Shown piece after piece: positions 46,311 through 58,307 of a stretch of 64,000 nt of DNA. Position numbers and translations under genes: made by a program. The notes beneath the pieces were generated by a model. The model worked only from the letters and a program-made list of their open reading frames with translations. It was not told the origin of the DNA and searched no databases. The first letter of the stretch is position 1; every line of letters starts with the position of its first letter. The stretch spans positions 25,650,535 through 25,714,534 of the forward strand of contig OY783203.1 in the NCBI GenBank assembly GCA_963678705.1, given 5' to 3'. This DNA comes from Panorpa germanica. Taxonomy: Eukaryota; Arthropoda; Insecta; Mecoptera; Panorpidae.

Positions 46311-47370
46311 TTAACCTAAAGGCGAAGCAACCGCGCGTCAACGACGTAAGCCGACCGCAAACGATGCTCTTAAGGTGTTCGTAACTCCTTCCAACGTAGT
46401 ACGTTTGATGCTGGAACTAAGTGTGTCCAATGTCAAGTGTCCAACGTTCATATTAGAAGAAGTTCGGGCTGTGGTCGTTCTTTTGACGTCAATAGGATTT
46501 GTCTACCCCCGTCACACACTTGACCCACATTTCATGCACTGCAACACGAATTGTCCAACATTGGATGGTTTTATACTTGAGAGTTTTTTTACTTACTTGA
46601 ATGTTTTTGTTAAACAGTGTCAGTGTCAATAATATGAACAAATTAATAAAATAAATAAATCATTCGGATTAAAAATTCGTTCCACCGTGTAGCAGGAAAC
46701 TTGCCATGTCATTCTTCTAATATTTGACTCACACGTTGGAGGAAACATTTGAATCAAACGTTCACCGCATCGTGAATAGAATATAAAATATTAAAAAAAA
46801 TTGTATTATATTAATACAAAAACTTTGTTAAATTCTTGCGAAACAAGATAACGAGATATTATGTAAATCTTAATAAGTTCTGTTATTGCGAAAACCGAGA
46901 ACATTGTTAAAGAATTTACAATTGTAATCGTCAGTTACATTCGCAAAACATTGCCCTGCACACACGACACGACATCGGGTCCCGGCGTCGTTTGGCTGTG
47001 GGATTGACAGCCTCATTAAAACTTTAAATTGAAACATGACAGTTAAAACCAATTTCAGAAATGTTGGTACATAGAATACGAGCGCAATACGAGTCCTTTG
47101 TTTTGTTTATACGCGTTAAACGAAATACTCCTGTGTTATTGTTACGTAATGCAAGCAAATACGTTTCATTTGAATGTAAATTTTTACATTTAAATGTCGG
47201 AACTGTATTATAATTAGTTTTTCACAGTGGTAGATTAAGCAGGACGAAGGTAGTGGGTGGTACAATTGAATAGGGCCTCAATTCAATTGAGTCAAAATTT
47301 TCTAATCAAAAATAAAATATTTTTATTCCTGATCACACGCCTAATGGAATAGTCTAAGATGCTCATACGA
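46311..47370. other. Unassigned, with less AT-rich patches
   Basis: 46320-46600 and 46940-47000 are richer in CG dinucleotides than their surroundings (AACCGCGCGTCAACGACG; CATCGGGTCCCGGCGTCG). Two ORFs (46375-46632 plus, 46870-47052 minus) have no recognisable domain. An unrecognised transposon is the likeliest explanation. Confidence 0.3.
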
Positions 47371-48403
47371 GGGGCGCTATTCCTGAGTTCAATCGAATCG
47401 TAAACTCTTCTTCTTTCTGTAAAAATCACTCGATTTACGCAAAAGTGCTATTCCTGAAAATTTTACGAAAATTTACGAGTAGAGAAATCGAGCAAAAAAG
47501 TGAACATTTGCACGTCGACTATTTAGCTTGTGAATGTGCGATCGAACAGTATATTTTAGTGATTTTTATTAGTTATCACTGTTTCAGGCAAGAGTATTTA
47601 GTAAAATTTGTGTTGTTTGTTTTATTTTTCTAGAAATGCCAAAAAAAAAAATATTTGTTGAAGTTAACCTAAAATTTTTTTATTATTTTTTATTGCGTTT
47701 TATATTAATTTAATAAAAATGACATCTCTAAAAAGTATGGCTTTAAATAATTGAGCTACGCTTGAAGAAACGGAGTTAAATTATATGGAAAATGAAATAC
47801 AGTTAAGAAAATACAACCATTAGAAACAGAAACTAGACGTAGCCAAAACACTTAATTAATAGATCTTATTTATAATAGAATGTACTGTTTATTTATTAAT
47901 AAAATTAGAAATAGTATATTGTGTTTATTCTTAAATATACTTATTAAAATAAGTGCTGTTTTTTTAATCTACCGTAATTTAACAAATATAATGTATTCTA
48001 ATATTTTATTAATGCATATAATTTTTAAAATTCAATTGTGAAATGATTCTATAAAATTAATAAATAGGAGAATATATACATTATTATGCAAACTCTGTAT
48101 TCAATATTAAATTTGTACTATACTAAGATAAATGCTTCTTTTAAAATCCAGAAAAACAGTAGAAATAATAATTTAACCAGATAATCATATCCAACTTACA
48201 AAAATTATTTAAATTAATTTAAATTTCCCGCATTTTGTTGGTCTACAAAACGTTCTACACAATATATTCAATCGAATGGAGAATGTTAGTTTCGATTGTA
48301 TTCAGGAATAGTGTTTTCAATTGTGATCGAATCTTACTTCACTCGTTTCGATCGAGTTTGTTCGATTGCGAACATTGCTCGCAAAATTCAGGAATAGAGC
48401 CCC
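47371..48403 (+). mobile_element. Family G TIR element, copy G1 (1,033 bp)
   Basis: Left end GGGGCGCTATTCCTGAGTTC; the right end in complement is GGGGCTCTATTCCTGAATT. The subterminal parts are full of TCGA and CGATCGAA motifs. The conserved short ORF (see 57639) is broken here by a TGA after 11 codons (start 47719). No clear target duplication. Confidence 0.87.
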
Positions 48404-48454
48404 AGCTTTGTAGTCCCGCTGTTTATTCCTCCGCTGTGTACAGAGGTCGGCTCT

Positions 48455-48900
48455 AGAAGTGTTACCAATTAAAAATGCTGTAATTTTGTCAATTTTGATC
48501 TTTTTTATTTAAACTTTAGTATATCGTAAAAACATTTCAAATTAAAAAAAAATGTTATTGTTCGACTTAGCCACCTTTATCGTGGATAATAGCATCGTGT
48601 CTGTCCGAGAAAGTTTCACACGCTGCACGAATGTGGTCTGCTGATATTTTATCCCTTTTACGAAGAAGAATCTTTAGCGTGTCGACGGTCTCATATTTTT
48701 TAGTTGATACTTTGACCTCCAGAATGGATCATATGGAAATATCCATTTGGTTTAAATCCGGGAAATATGGTGGCCATTGTTATGAAGAAAAGCTGGAAAT
48801 TTCGTCTTGTTGAAAGAAACGTTGTGTTTCGCGGGCTTTATGGGATGATGACGAGTCTTGTTGTAACGTCCAATGGTTTCTACCGAATTGTTTAAGTGCC
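48455..48900 (-). pseudogene. Tc1/mariner-type transposase, C-terminal half
   Basis: The minus strand, from about 48890, reads FGRNHWTLQQDSSSSHKAR (second catalytic Asp), ETQRFFQQDEISSFSS, a stop, QWPPYFPDLNQMDISI (third motif, PDLN as in DD37-type elements), then STKKYETVDTLKILLRK, DKISADHIRAACETFSD and DAIIHDKGG plus stop. It carries at least three stops. The TIR on this side is probably near 48450. The N-terminal half is not recognised upstream (48900-49250). It is closest to the scrap at 34665. Confidence 0.8.
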
Positions 48901-49252
48901 TAAAGTAACAAAGCATCGTTTAATATCTATTCACGGTAGATTTGTTGATTTACATTTACCATGTTCAATGAAAACGAGTGGTAAGCGTCCTGTGGCAGTT
49001 ACCACGGCAATCGTAGTTCATTTTTTAATATGCGCATCCTATTACGAGCAGACACATTGAAATTTGAAATTGACACATTGAAATTAAGTATAAGGGTGAA
49101 CCGAACACTGTTCACCGTGGCATGAGGGGTGCAATGTCAACGGCTTTACTCTCGTTCGCATACCACCACAATAACAATCCGAACGGGTGCCTTAGCTCAC
49201 CCAAATCAGCGTCAGACATATTACGCGTTGAATAAAAACCGAAACTATCGAA
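48901..49252. other. No recognised feature
   Basis: May contain unrecognisable remains of the transposon above. No frame reads as transposase. Confidence 0.3.
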
Positions 49253-49508
49253 TCCCAGTAAACAATTTGGTGAAGTGTCCTATTTAATGACGTTTCTATC
49301 ACTATTTCACTTCAATTATAGTTCGCATCAACTTTATCTTCATTTGTATTCCGACAGGTGGAGTAATTTCGCCATTTGTAGCCGATAAGGTAGACATTTT
49401 ATTTGAAAGACTGTGAGAAACTGAACTATAAATGCACTCTTTCATGACAAAGAAGTCATGACGCATCTTCAATATGACGTCAAAGTGACTCCAAAATGTT
49501 TACTGGGA
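49253..49508. mobile_element. Family B MITE, copy B1 (256 bp), reference copy
   Basis: Left end TCCCAGTAAACAATTTGG; the right end in complement is TCCCAGTAAACATTTTGG. TA follows on the right. In other copies TA lies on both sides, so a Tc1/mariner-type TA target is likely. The interior contains GTATTCCGACAGGTGGAGTA and is non-coding. Confidence 0.85.
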
Positions 49509-50016
49509 TACTTGCTGTTACAACTTACGTTTTGTTAGGGCCTCTGGCGCAGTTTCTTTTTATTATGTGATAAATGAGCAGTCAATCCAATAAACAACTT
49601 GAACATATTTCCCCTGCTGCTTAACCATTTGTTATCTGGAATGGTTCTAACCTAAAAAAAAATCATTTAAATTCATAACTTTTGATGCACGTCAAGTGTC
49701 GACGGGGTCCGAGATTCTAGGGGAGGAGTTCGCTTGGTTGAGTAAAGGTCAAGGTTTAGCTGTACCATATCAAACCGTTTGTAGGTCAGGCTGTCACCAG
49801 CAGACGAAAACTTTGGAAATGTTTTGAATTCAAAGCGGTTGTACAGTCTGAACAGCTGTTTAGCATCAAAGAGAATATATAGTAGTTAATTAACTTTTTT
49901 AATTGAAATCTGTTTAAAATTATTTCATGTAGAAATATGTATATAAAAGGACCCTCCAGCGGTTTTTGTGAAAAAATAATAAAATGCGTGCGCGATTTGT
50001 TTGATGCTGACGTATA
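49509..50016. other. No recognised feature
   Basis: Unique in the window. Includes a less AT-rich piece, 49690-49850, with no ORF of note. Confidence 0.35.
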
Positions 50017-50314
50017 TCCCCAGTAAACATTTTGGAGTAAATTCTATTTCATTTCTATTACTTTTCACGAGTTTTTTGTCATGAATGCGTTTGTTATCTA
50101 TTCAGTCGTTCATAGGGAATGTCTCTTTTATGAGCTACAGACGGCGCAACGACTGCTCACTGTTGAATAAAAGCGACTCCTGTGTCAGGTAGGGAATCAA
50201 TTTGAACTAAAATTGATTTTCTGGTTGTTGCTCCAACTTGTAAAACGTTAGAATTAAAATGTACGAGTGACTAGAACTTCACCTAGCCATTCTTTTTCAC
50301 CAAATGTTTATCTG
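50017..50314 (+). mobile_element. Family B MITE, copy B2 (long subtype)
   Basis: Left end TCCCCAGTAAACATTTTGG after TA; the right end reads CACCAAATGTTTATCTG. Its interior (GACGGCGCAACGACTGCTCA, AAATTGATTTTCTGGTTGTT) differs from B1 but matches B3. Confidence 0.8.
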
Positions 50315-50587
50315 TCCTCAGTACAGGGTGGAAAATACAGTTGAAATGGAAGTCTCTGGACACTATTCATTGTATATCTCATTATTGTTTCTGAAGTTAT
50401 CAATTGCTACACACATATTGTCTTTGATTTTTACCAAAGAATTTTTCCCTTCAGCGAGGCTAAAGAAACGCTATTTTCAGCAGTAGTTAGAATTATTTAT
50501 CTAAGTCGCGTTAACATTCAATTAATATGTCCATTTTCTTCGACTTACAATGAAATAATCAGAAACACTGATAATGTTTAATGTACA

Positions 50588-51571
50588 ATAGGCTTGTGTA
50601 CTCATTTTAAGTGGTCGATTTTTCAATTGTTGATTTGAATTGATGTTAATAAATGTGTATTGGCGTGTCTATTTTATTAAATATCTAAATGTTGATGGAG
50701 ATATGGCAATTAAAAATTTGAATTGTAGTTTTAGCACTAGAAATGTCGGCCATTTTTATGACGTGAAAATGTATTGTTATTTGTTGATTAGGTCAGTGCT
50801 AGTTAGGTAATATTTTGTAGCTGTTGGGAGTCGAAATAATCAAATCAAGTCAAAGAATAATAAGTTTTTATTTTATATAACCCTGTTACGGCAGACATAA
50901 TATTGAAATTTTATTGTTCCTCGAAATAGCTGTAAATAATATTTGATATTTTAAAATGTAAATACATATAGCAGAGATTTATGAGCTGTAAGGTTGATAA
51001 CCTGTAAACTTGTCAGAGTTCTGTCATGAATCCCAGTAAACATTTGGTGAAATAGAATGGCTAGGTGAAGTTCTAGTAACTCGTACATTTCAATTCTAAC
51101 GTTTTACAAGTTGTAGCAGCACACTAAAATCAATTTTAGTTCAAATTGATTCCCTACCTGTCACAGGAGTCGCATTTATTCAACAGTGAGCAGTCGTTGC
51201 GCCGTCTGTAGCTCATAAAAGAGACATTCCCTATGAACCACTGAATACAAAACAAACGCGTTCATAACAAAAAACTCATGAAAAGTAATAGAAATGAAAT
51301 AGAACTCTTTTACGCTCTGTTGTATAAAAGTCATAGCAACAAGACAGTTGTGACCTGTGTCACAACAGTTGTGAGGTCCCATATTCTGGAATGTTGTACA
51401 ACGTTGAATCCCTTTAATAATTAAAGAGACAAAATGACTTTTTTAATTGTTAATATCTCTTAACATATAAGGAGTTATTAAAAAATAATTGAACATTTGA
51501 GGTTCTAGTAACCCAATTTATATATATAGAGTACACTTTTATAGAAATTAAGACATAGGACATAAGCCCAT
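50588..51571 (+). mobile_element. Family A TIR element, copy A6, interrupted by a family B MITE
   Basis: Starts ATAGGCTTGTGTACTC and ends CATAAGCCCAT. It contains the same TCTTTTACGCTCTGTTGTAT segment as A2. The B insertion (51031-51304) sits between GTCATGAA and CTCTTTTACG. Without it the copy is about 710 bp. Confidence 0.85.
51031..51304 (-). mobile_element. Family B MITE, copy B3, nested in A6
   Basis: Reverse copy of B2 with TCCCAGTAAACATTTGGTGA at its left end. The right end stops at GAAATGAAATAGAA, lacking the last ~25 bp with the second TIR. The minus ORF here is incidental. Confidence 0.8.
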
Positions 51572-54199
51572 TGTGGTAGATGGTTTCGTTCAAGCGGAGT
51601 TTAATAATGCAAAACTCACAATGAAACTGACCGCAACTTGTGTAATAACGCCTACGTTAAATGCAACGCAACTATATTAACACTTGTACCACTCAATATA
51701 GTTAACACCAAATCAACATGACTCTGGAATGATTCAGATAATAACTGATATTATAAAAAACGTATATTATATAAATGAAATAAATTGATATTGTTTATAT
51801 ATTGTTTTATAAGCAGGAAATGCTTTATAACTGACAACTGCACCCACGACACTTTACTGTAAGTGGCACAAACGGAAATATCGATATAACTCGTAAAGTG
51901 ACAGCAAAAGAATTAATGGATAAGTAATCTGGTATTTATAGGAAAACAATCATGGGAAGTGTTTTGAGAATAATAAATCCAGGCTTCAGTTGAGTTTTCC
52001 TTCTACTTAAATAAAACATTTAAGATAATAATTTATTATACGTTTGGTTATTTGTAACATTAATTTATGTATTTAAAGAAAATAATAATTTCTTTTTCTT
52101 ATTAAATACGAGTATATTTATATTGCGATGTGTCATATAGACGCATTTATATTGCTCGGTGTGTGCCCAGTAACACAATCGAATCTATTTATCATTTCAT
52201 TTATGGGGGAACGGTGGTCTAGAATTTTCAAAAAATAGATTTTTGTTTGTTTTGATATTTCGAAAGTATAGTCTTTTAAGGAGGTATAGGACATAAACGT
52301 GAATGATGAAAACGTCGTGAAATTTGGAGGGTCGATAAAAATAGGTGAAGCACATACAAATTCAGTCATCTTCCATACAAATCATAATGTTTAGCTCAAT
52401 TTCACCACATAATATAACTTTTAACTATAAAAAAATGATGACACGGCTTTCAAAAATTAGGTGTATATAAAAGAATCTTTTCTGTAACTATTGCAAAAAG
52501 AAAATTATCAAAAGGATACCTATATACGAAAATATTTAAATAAAACCAGTAAGAAACAGTAATTGTAGGTTATGAGCCGGCAACGTTGCAAATGCCAATT
52601 TGAGCGGGAAATTCAAAATCTCAATAAATATTATATAAAATATAACAATTTATTTGTCGAAGAACCAAATCACGCATACGTTAACACACGTAAATTTACT
52701 GAGTTGCCAAATTTATTATTCCTTTTTTCAAAATATTTAATTTGAATTTAAATTGAATTAATATAAATTTGATATTAATTATAGGTAATTTTTCATTTAT
52801 TAAACTATTATATGCATAAAAAAATCATTTTAACAAGCAAAAAGCAGTTTAATAGGGAATTGAAAAATTCATTTTCAAAGGTACAGTCCTGATATTTGCT
52901 CGTCCCTCATGTACTTCGTATTTTGCATTTCGTATTACCGAGAGATAAACTTTTTCCATGGACGGTACGTCCTGTACCTCCTTAAGAATATACTAATAAA
53001 TTTTTGTAAGGATATTGCTAATAGTTTCGTTTTTACAGTCGTTTTAGCATATAGCAATAGCCTTATAGCCATAGCTTACTTATAACTTTAATCTTATTTA
53101 TTTCAAAACTACTTTTTTTGGCATGGTGTTGTAGAAAAAAAGAACCGTCTTAAATTTTAATATGTTATGCACAATAGCTATCGTTGGAACTACAATCACT
53201 TTTTTATTTCAATAATTTTGTATTTTTTCAAAACTTGGTTTATTTAATTTTAATTTCAAAATTAAATTTCATTTTGTCAATTTTAATTATTTTTTTTTTC
53301 TCTAGTTCCGACCATAACTGTACTCATACTAATTAATAACTTTCTTGGTTTTTCTTTATCAGATAAATAGAAGAGCCAAAATCGGCAACACCGTCCAGGT
53401 CCAATTTTTTGACAAAGTATACTTCAGTCCCATTTTTAACATATTTAACAATATTCTTAAATTTCAAAAAAGATTTTTGTATGTAGAATAGTGTATGTAG
53501 TTAAAATATCGTTTTTCATTATTTTTATTATAAAAAAACAATCCTCAAAATACCTTAAAATTTTAAGCTCTAGACCAATTAAATCCTAAGGCGCCCTTCT
53601 CCACTGCCTGCTAAAGTTAATCCTCTTTTCCATTAGGTTGGTCACACTTTATTTGCATGGTTCACAACTCATTCTTTGTATTTCAACATTCGAGTTTTAA
53701 TTTTTTATCTCACTGTAAATTCTAATTTATACTGAATAATTATTACAATATTAATAACATATTCATTATTATATTTTACTCACTGGTGGTGTTTCTTGCT
53801 AGGATCAAAACTTTGCCATTGATTTGATACTATTTCGTAATAATCGAGCTCCAATTTTGCAGACACACAGACACTCTTTTTAATAGTTGCACAGATTAAA
53901 AAAAACGCTTTTCTGTAATTGATTCAATAATTTAAAAGAAATATTATGAATGAAAAAATACCACTTCCTTTTATAAATACACCTTGAAAGGAAATTACTA
54001 TCGATTAAAAAATATAGATAAAAGCGGAACTTTTATCGTGTCTGGCGGGATGTTTGGCACTTCGGATTGGACTGGCTGCTTACAAACGGTCTTGAAATAG
54101 TACTCTAAGGAACATATATAAAATTTAGGCTTACTACTTTGAAGTAGTTTACCTTTAAGAGCTTAAAAGTGTCTGGCGGAAGTTAAAGTCCACGGGAGG
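51572..54199. other. Long AT-rich stretch, no recognised feature
   Basis: One minus ORF of 78 codons (52133-52369) has no domain. I find no repeat shared with the rest of the window. This is the last part of intron 1 before exon 2, apart from the family X fragment. Confidence 0.35.
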
Positions 54200-54445
54200 G
54201 ATCTGGCAATAATGTATGTTAATTTTTAACAATATTCTGTAAAACATGTATAAAAAGCAATCATCACAATTTTACGCAGGTGAGTGACGTATCTTTTGTC
54301 CTTGCTACTTGTAAAAGTGCCCTACTTTTAAGCTCGCAGGTACACATACGTTCTTAACTACTATTTATTCTCAAAAATTAAACTTTTCTAAAATGGCGTA
54401 TGTCTGGAAGCTCTGGATCTTATTCTATCACATACGGTCTATAAT
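54200..54445. repeat. Family X repeat, shorter copy
   Basis: AACAATATTCTGTAAAACAT, CGCAGGTGAGTGACG, CAGGTACACATACGTTCTTA and GTCTGGAAGCTCTGGATC match 33220-33670 in order. It ends about 100 bp before the acceptor of exon 2. Confidence 0.5.
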
Positions 54446-54548
54446 TTAAGTTTTTATAAATTACGAGTATCACTAAAAATATGTGCTGCGAATGTCGATT
54501 TATTCTCTACTAATTAAATAATTAATAATATATCAATTATTGTTTCAG

Positions 54549-54716
54549 GTACTGCGATTGAGTGTTACAAATGCAACAGTGCGTACGACCCACGATGTGG
54601 CGACCCATTCGACCCGTACTCATTAGGAAAAGTACATTGCCAAATGCTGAAAAAACCAGGACACTTAGAAAATACGAATTTAACTGCCACTCTTTGTCGG
54701 AAAATCACACAAAAAG
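54549..54716 (+). CDS. Ly6/uPAR-type secreted protein, exon 2: N-terminal half of the Ly6 domain
   Basis: After the acceptor TTGTTTCAG the frame opens in phase 1 and, with the g from exon 1, encodes GTAIECYKCNSAYDPRCGDP, then FDPYSLGKVHCQMLKKPGHL and ENTNLTATLCRKITQK. It ends in phase 1 at donor GTCAGT (54717-54722). In precursor numbering the mature cysteines are 25, 28, 36, 50 and 69. The IECYxC-x(7)-C-x-DPF pattern is the hallmark of insect Ly6/uPAR proteins (the quiver/boudin/crooked type), which are secreted and usually GPI-anchored three-finger proteins acting in neural signalling or septate junctions. NLT at 63-65 is an N-glycosylation sequon. The remaining cysteines, the CN ending and the GPI-signal exon are not in the window. 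The exact paralogue is not identified. Confidence 0.88.
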
Positions 54717-55258
54717 GTCAGTTAAGCATAAAAAAGTTTGAAAAGTTAAATAAAAGATATTTTAATATTTAAAACTTATATTGTTAACAAATGAACACCC
54801 TGTGTACAATGATCTGAGTACAGCCCTGCTATTTTTAAACAAAAAAATATTATTGTGCTGGTTTATCTACCAAACAATACCTGGCAATACGTAGACGTCA
54901 GGTACTCTTACAACTGTGGGAATACTACCCAACTTACAATTTATGACCAGAGATAAATATTTATTAATACATTAAAGGGATTTAACGAATTTTCGCATTC
55001 GCAATAGATTAGGCAAATTTGGCAACGAAAAGTGAAAATAATTTACAAAATAACAATGCAACTGATTCGGTTTACAATATTTTTATTTTAGTAACTACTC
55101 GAACTTGCAATATAAAATAACAATTATATAAAAACCAAAATAAACTTTTACCTTTTTAAGTAAATTAGTTAATTTTTAATTACACTAAACTACTTTAAAT
55201 TATATTACTAAGTAAAGCATTTAGTAATTAAATTGGAGTAAAAGAATATTCTACTTCA
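54717..55258 (+). other. Start of intron 2 of the Ly6-type gene
   Basis: Begins at the GTCAGT donor. I searched to the right edge for a cysteine-rich continuation (GCGY- or CCxxDLCN-like) and found none, so intron 2 is probably at least 9.2 kb and its last exon(s) lie beyond the window. This first part has no recognised repeat. Confidence 0.5.
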
Positions 55259-56416
55259 GGGGCGCTATTTCTGAGTTCAATCGAATGGTAAACTCTTCTT
55301 CTTTTCGTAAAAATCACTCGATTTACTCAAAAGTGGTATTCCTGAAAATTTTACGAAAATTTACGAGCAGAGAAATCGAGCAAAAAAGTGAACATTTGCT
55401 CGTCAACTATTTAGCTTGCGAATGTACGATCGAACAGTAAATTTTAGTGATTTTTATTGGTTATCACTGTATCAGGCAAGAGTATTTAGTAAAATTTGTG
55501 TTGCTTGCTCTATTTTTCTGATGTCAATTTTTTTATTTTTTGAAATGTCAAAAAAATAAATATTTGTTGAAGTTAACCTAAAATTTTTCTATTACTTTTT
55601 ATTTATATTATTATTTATATTTATATTACTATATTATATTTTTAAAATTATATTGTATTAATATTTATATTAATTTATATTAATATTTATATTATATTAA
55701 TATTAATTAAGCTTTATATTAATTTAATAAAAATGACATCTATAAGAAGTATGGCTTTAAATAATTTACTTATGCTTGAAGAAACGGAGTTAAATTATAT
55801 GGAAAATGAAATAAAGTTAAGAAAATACAACCATTAGAATCAGAAACTAGACGTAGCCAAAACACTTAATTAATAGATCTTATTTATAATATTATTATAT
55901 TTATTAATAAAATTAGAAACAGTATATTGTGTTTATTCTTAAATATACTTATTAAAATAAGTGCTGTTTTTTTATCTATCATAATTTAACAAATATAATG
56001 TATTCTAATATTCTATTAATGCATATAATTTTTAAAATCCAATTGTGAAATGATTAAAAGTTCTAAAAAATTAATAAATAGGAGAATATATAAATTATTA
56101 TGCAAACTCTGTATTTAATATTAAATTTGTACTATACTAAGATAAATGCTTCTTATAAAATCCAGAAAAACGGTAGAAATAATAGTTTAACCAAATAATA
56201 ATATCCAACTTACAAAAAATATTTAAATTAATTTAAATTTCCCGCATTTTGCTGGTCTACAAAACGTTCTACACAATATATTCAATCGAATGGACAATGT
56301 TAGTTTCGATCGTATTCAGGAATAGTGTTTTCAATTGTGATCGAATCTTACTTCACTCGTTTCGATCGAATCTGTTCGATTGCGAACATTGCTCGCAAAA
56401 TTCAGGAAAGGGGCCC
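55259..56416 (+). mobile_element. Family G TIR element, copy G2 (1,158 bp)
   Basis: Left end GGGGCGCTATTTCTGAGTTC, right end AATTCAGGAAAGGGGCCC. Longer than G1 and G3 because of an expanded TTATATTAATATT tract at 55610-55715. It carries the intact 34-codon ORF at 55733-55837. Confidence 0.87.
55733..55837 (+). CDS. Conserved 34-codon ORF of family G (G2 copy)
   Basis: Encodes MTSIRSMALNNLLMLEETEL and then NYMENEIKLRKYNH, stopping at TAG. The same ORF with few changes is in G3, and a broken version is in G1. After the TAG the frame continues with QKLDVAKTLN and a second stop in all copies. The Leu/Glu/Lys pattern resembles the C-terminal coiled coil of Myb/SANT-type accessory proteins of DNA transposons. 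It is most likely the last exon or a relic of such a protein; an independent micropeptide is less likely. Function unknown. Confidence 0.35.
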   Translation: MTSIRSMALNNLLMLEETELNYMENEIKLRKYNH

Positions 56417-57290
56417 AGGAATAAAAGTTTTGATGTCATATGCCACGATTTGGCGCCATATTTAAAAAAGGCGATATTCGCTTTCGCGAATGTTGGAGTT
56501 GAAAATTTGCATTTGCATTTGCATTCGCGAAAATAGGAAATCGAACAGTCGTTACATCCCTATTGCATAAGTTATAACGTTTTTAGAAAAGGTTGGCATA
56601 GACTAAACAGGTAAAAAATACTTTAGATTCAGTTTAGTATTCAGACAATAAGGACCTCTAAATAAAGATCACTGTAGATCAAATTACGAGAGTACTTAAA
56701 ACAAATTATGCGGTATAAACTGTTGATATAACTAAAAAACACTGACTCACTTATATTTCAACAATGTATATAGAAACGAATAATATGAAATTATCGTATT
56801 ATAGATTTATACCGCTCTTATAACCTCTTTTAAGTATAAGTCGCCGCCGAACTATCGTGATTTGGACTATACTTCTCTCTTTTGATCAGTTACCTCTCTG
56901 AAGACGAACGTTTCTTCACTGACAAATTATAAACAATCATGCTTAGAGTATATAAGCTAGCGGTCTATTTTCAAACAAATAAAAATTAGTTTAGAAATAA
57001 GAGAATAATTGTATTTCCAATATTCTACTAATATATATTCTGCACAATAATAATACCTACGTTAATTAATAAAGTTAACTACATATAAAAGAATATTCAA
57101 AAGTCTTAATACAGAGTAACGAATTTAATCAATAGGCGTCTATTTTTGGATAAAATCATTTTTAATTCATTAGTGTGTCATAATGGTTCTGTATCGGAAT
57201 CCTTTTTCATTGGGTGTTACACTAAGAATAAGTCTTAATACAGCGTGGGTCATGTACAATACATTCGATACGGGTCATGAGAACATATCA
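56417..57290. other. No recognised feature
   Basis: Includes an odd short GCATTT/GCATTC repeat at about 56508-56530 (GCATTTGCATTTGCATTCGC). Otherwise AT-rich with no match. Confidence 0.35.
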
Positions 57291-58303
57291 GGGGCGCTAT
57301 TCCTGAGTTCAATCGAATCGTAAACTCTTCTTCTTTCCGTAAAAATCACTCGAATTACTCAAAAGTGCTATTCGTGAAAATTTTACGAAAATTTACGAGT
57401 AGAGAAATTGAGCAAAAAAGTGAACATTTGCACGTGGACTATTTAGCTTGCGAATGTACGATCGAACAGTATATTTTAGTGATTTTTATTAGTTATCACT
57501 GTTTCAGGCAAGAGTATTTAGTAAAATTTGTGTTGTTTGTTTTATTTTTCTAGAAATGTCAAAAAAATAAATATTTGTTGAAATTAACCTAACATTTTGC
57601 TATTACTTTTTATTGCGCTTTATATTAATTTAATAAAAATGACATCTCTAAGAAGTATGGCTTTAAATAATTTACCTATGCTTGAAGAAACGGTGTTAAA
57701 TTATATGGAAAATGAAATACAGTTAAGAAAATACAACCATTAGAAACAGAAACTAGACGTAGCCAAAACACTTAATTAATAGATCTTATTTATAATAGAA
57801 TATACTGTTTATTTATTAATAAAATTAGAAATAGTATATTGTGTTTATTCTTAAATACACTTATTAAAATAAGTGCTTTTCTTTAATCTACCGTAATTTA
57901 AGAAATATAATGTATTCTAATATTCTATTAATGCATATAATTTTTAAAATTCAATTGATAAATGATTAAAAGTTCTATAAAATTAATAAATAGGAGAATA
58001 TATAAATTATTATGCAAACTCTGTATTCAATATTGCTATTGCAATAAATGCTTCTATTAAAATCCAGAAAAGCAGTAGAAATAATAATTTAACCAGATAA
58101 TCATATCCAACTTACAAAAAATATGTAAATTAATTTAAATTTCGCGCATTTTGCTTGTCTACAAAACGTTCTACACAATATATTCAATCGAATGGAGAAT
58201 GTTAGTTTCGATCGTATTCAGGAATAGTGTTTAGAATTGTGATCGAATCTTACTTTAATCCGTTCGATTGCGAACATTACTCGCAAAATTCAGGAATAGG
58301 GCC
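57291..58303 (+). mobile_element. Family G TIR element, copy G3 (1,013 bp)
   Basis: Left end GGGGCGCTATTCCTGAGTTC, right end AATTCAGGAATAGGGCC. Nearly collinear with G1. A short deletion near 58250 removes part of the TTTCGATCGA subterminal repeat. Confidence 0.87.
57639..57743 (+). CDS. Conserved 34-codon ORF of family G (G3 copy)
   Basis: Encodes MTSLRSMALNNLPMLEETVL followed by NYMENEIQLRKYNH and TAG, then an in-frame KQKLDVAKTLN segment. Compared with G2 it differs at four or five residues. See the G2 entry for the interpretation as a transposon accessory-protein relic. Confidence 0.35.
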   Translation: MTSLRSMALNNLPMLEETVLNYMENEIQLRKYNH

Positions 58304-58307
58304 TCTG

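Larger units (their letters stand above)
7228..54548 (+). other. Intron 1 of the Ly6-type gene (47,321 bp)
   Basis: GTAAGT donor at 7228 and a TTGTTTCAG acceptor ending at 54548, with compatible phase-1 ends. The intron is filled almost wholly with transposable-element fragments and unannotated AT-rich DNA. The assignment depends on the two exons belonging to one transcript. Confidence 0.6.

Noticed and set aside
46375-46632. 85-codon ORF with many valines and cysteines
   Set aside because: No family recognised; it lies in a CG-rich patch that looks like an unidentified transposon rather than an exon.
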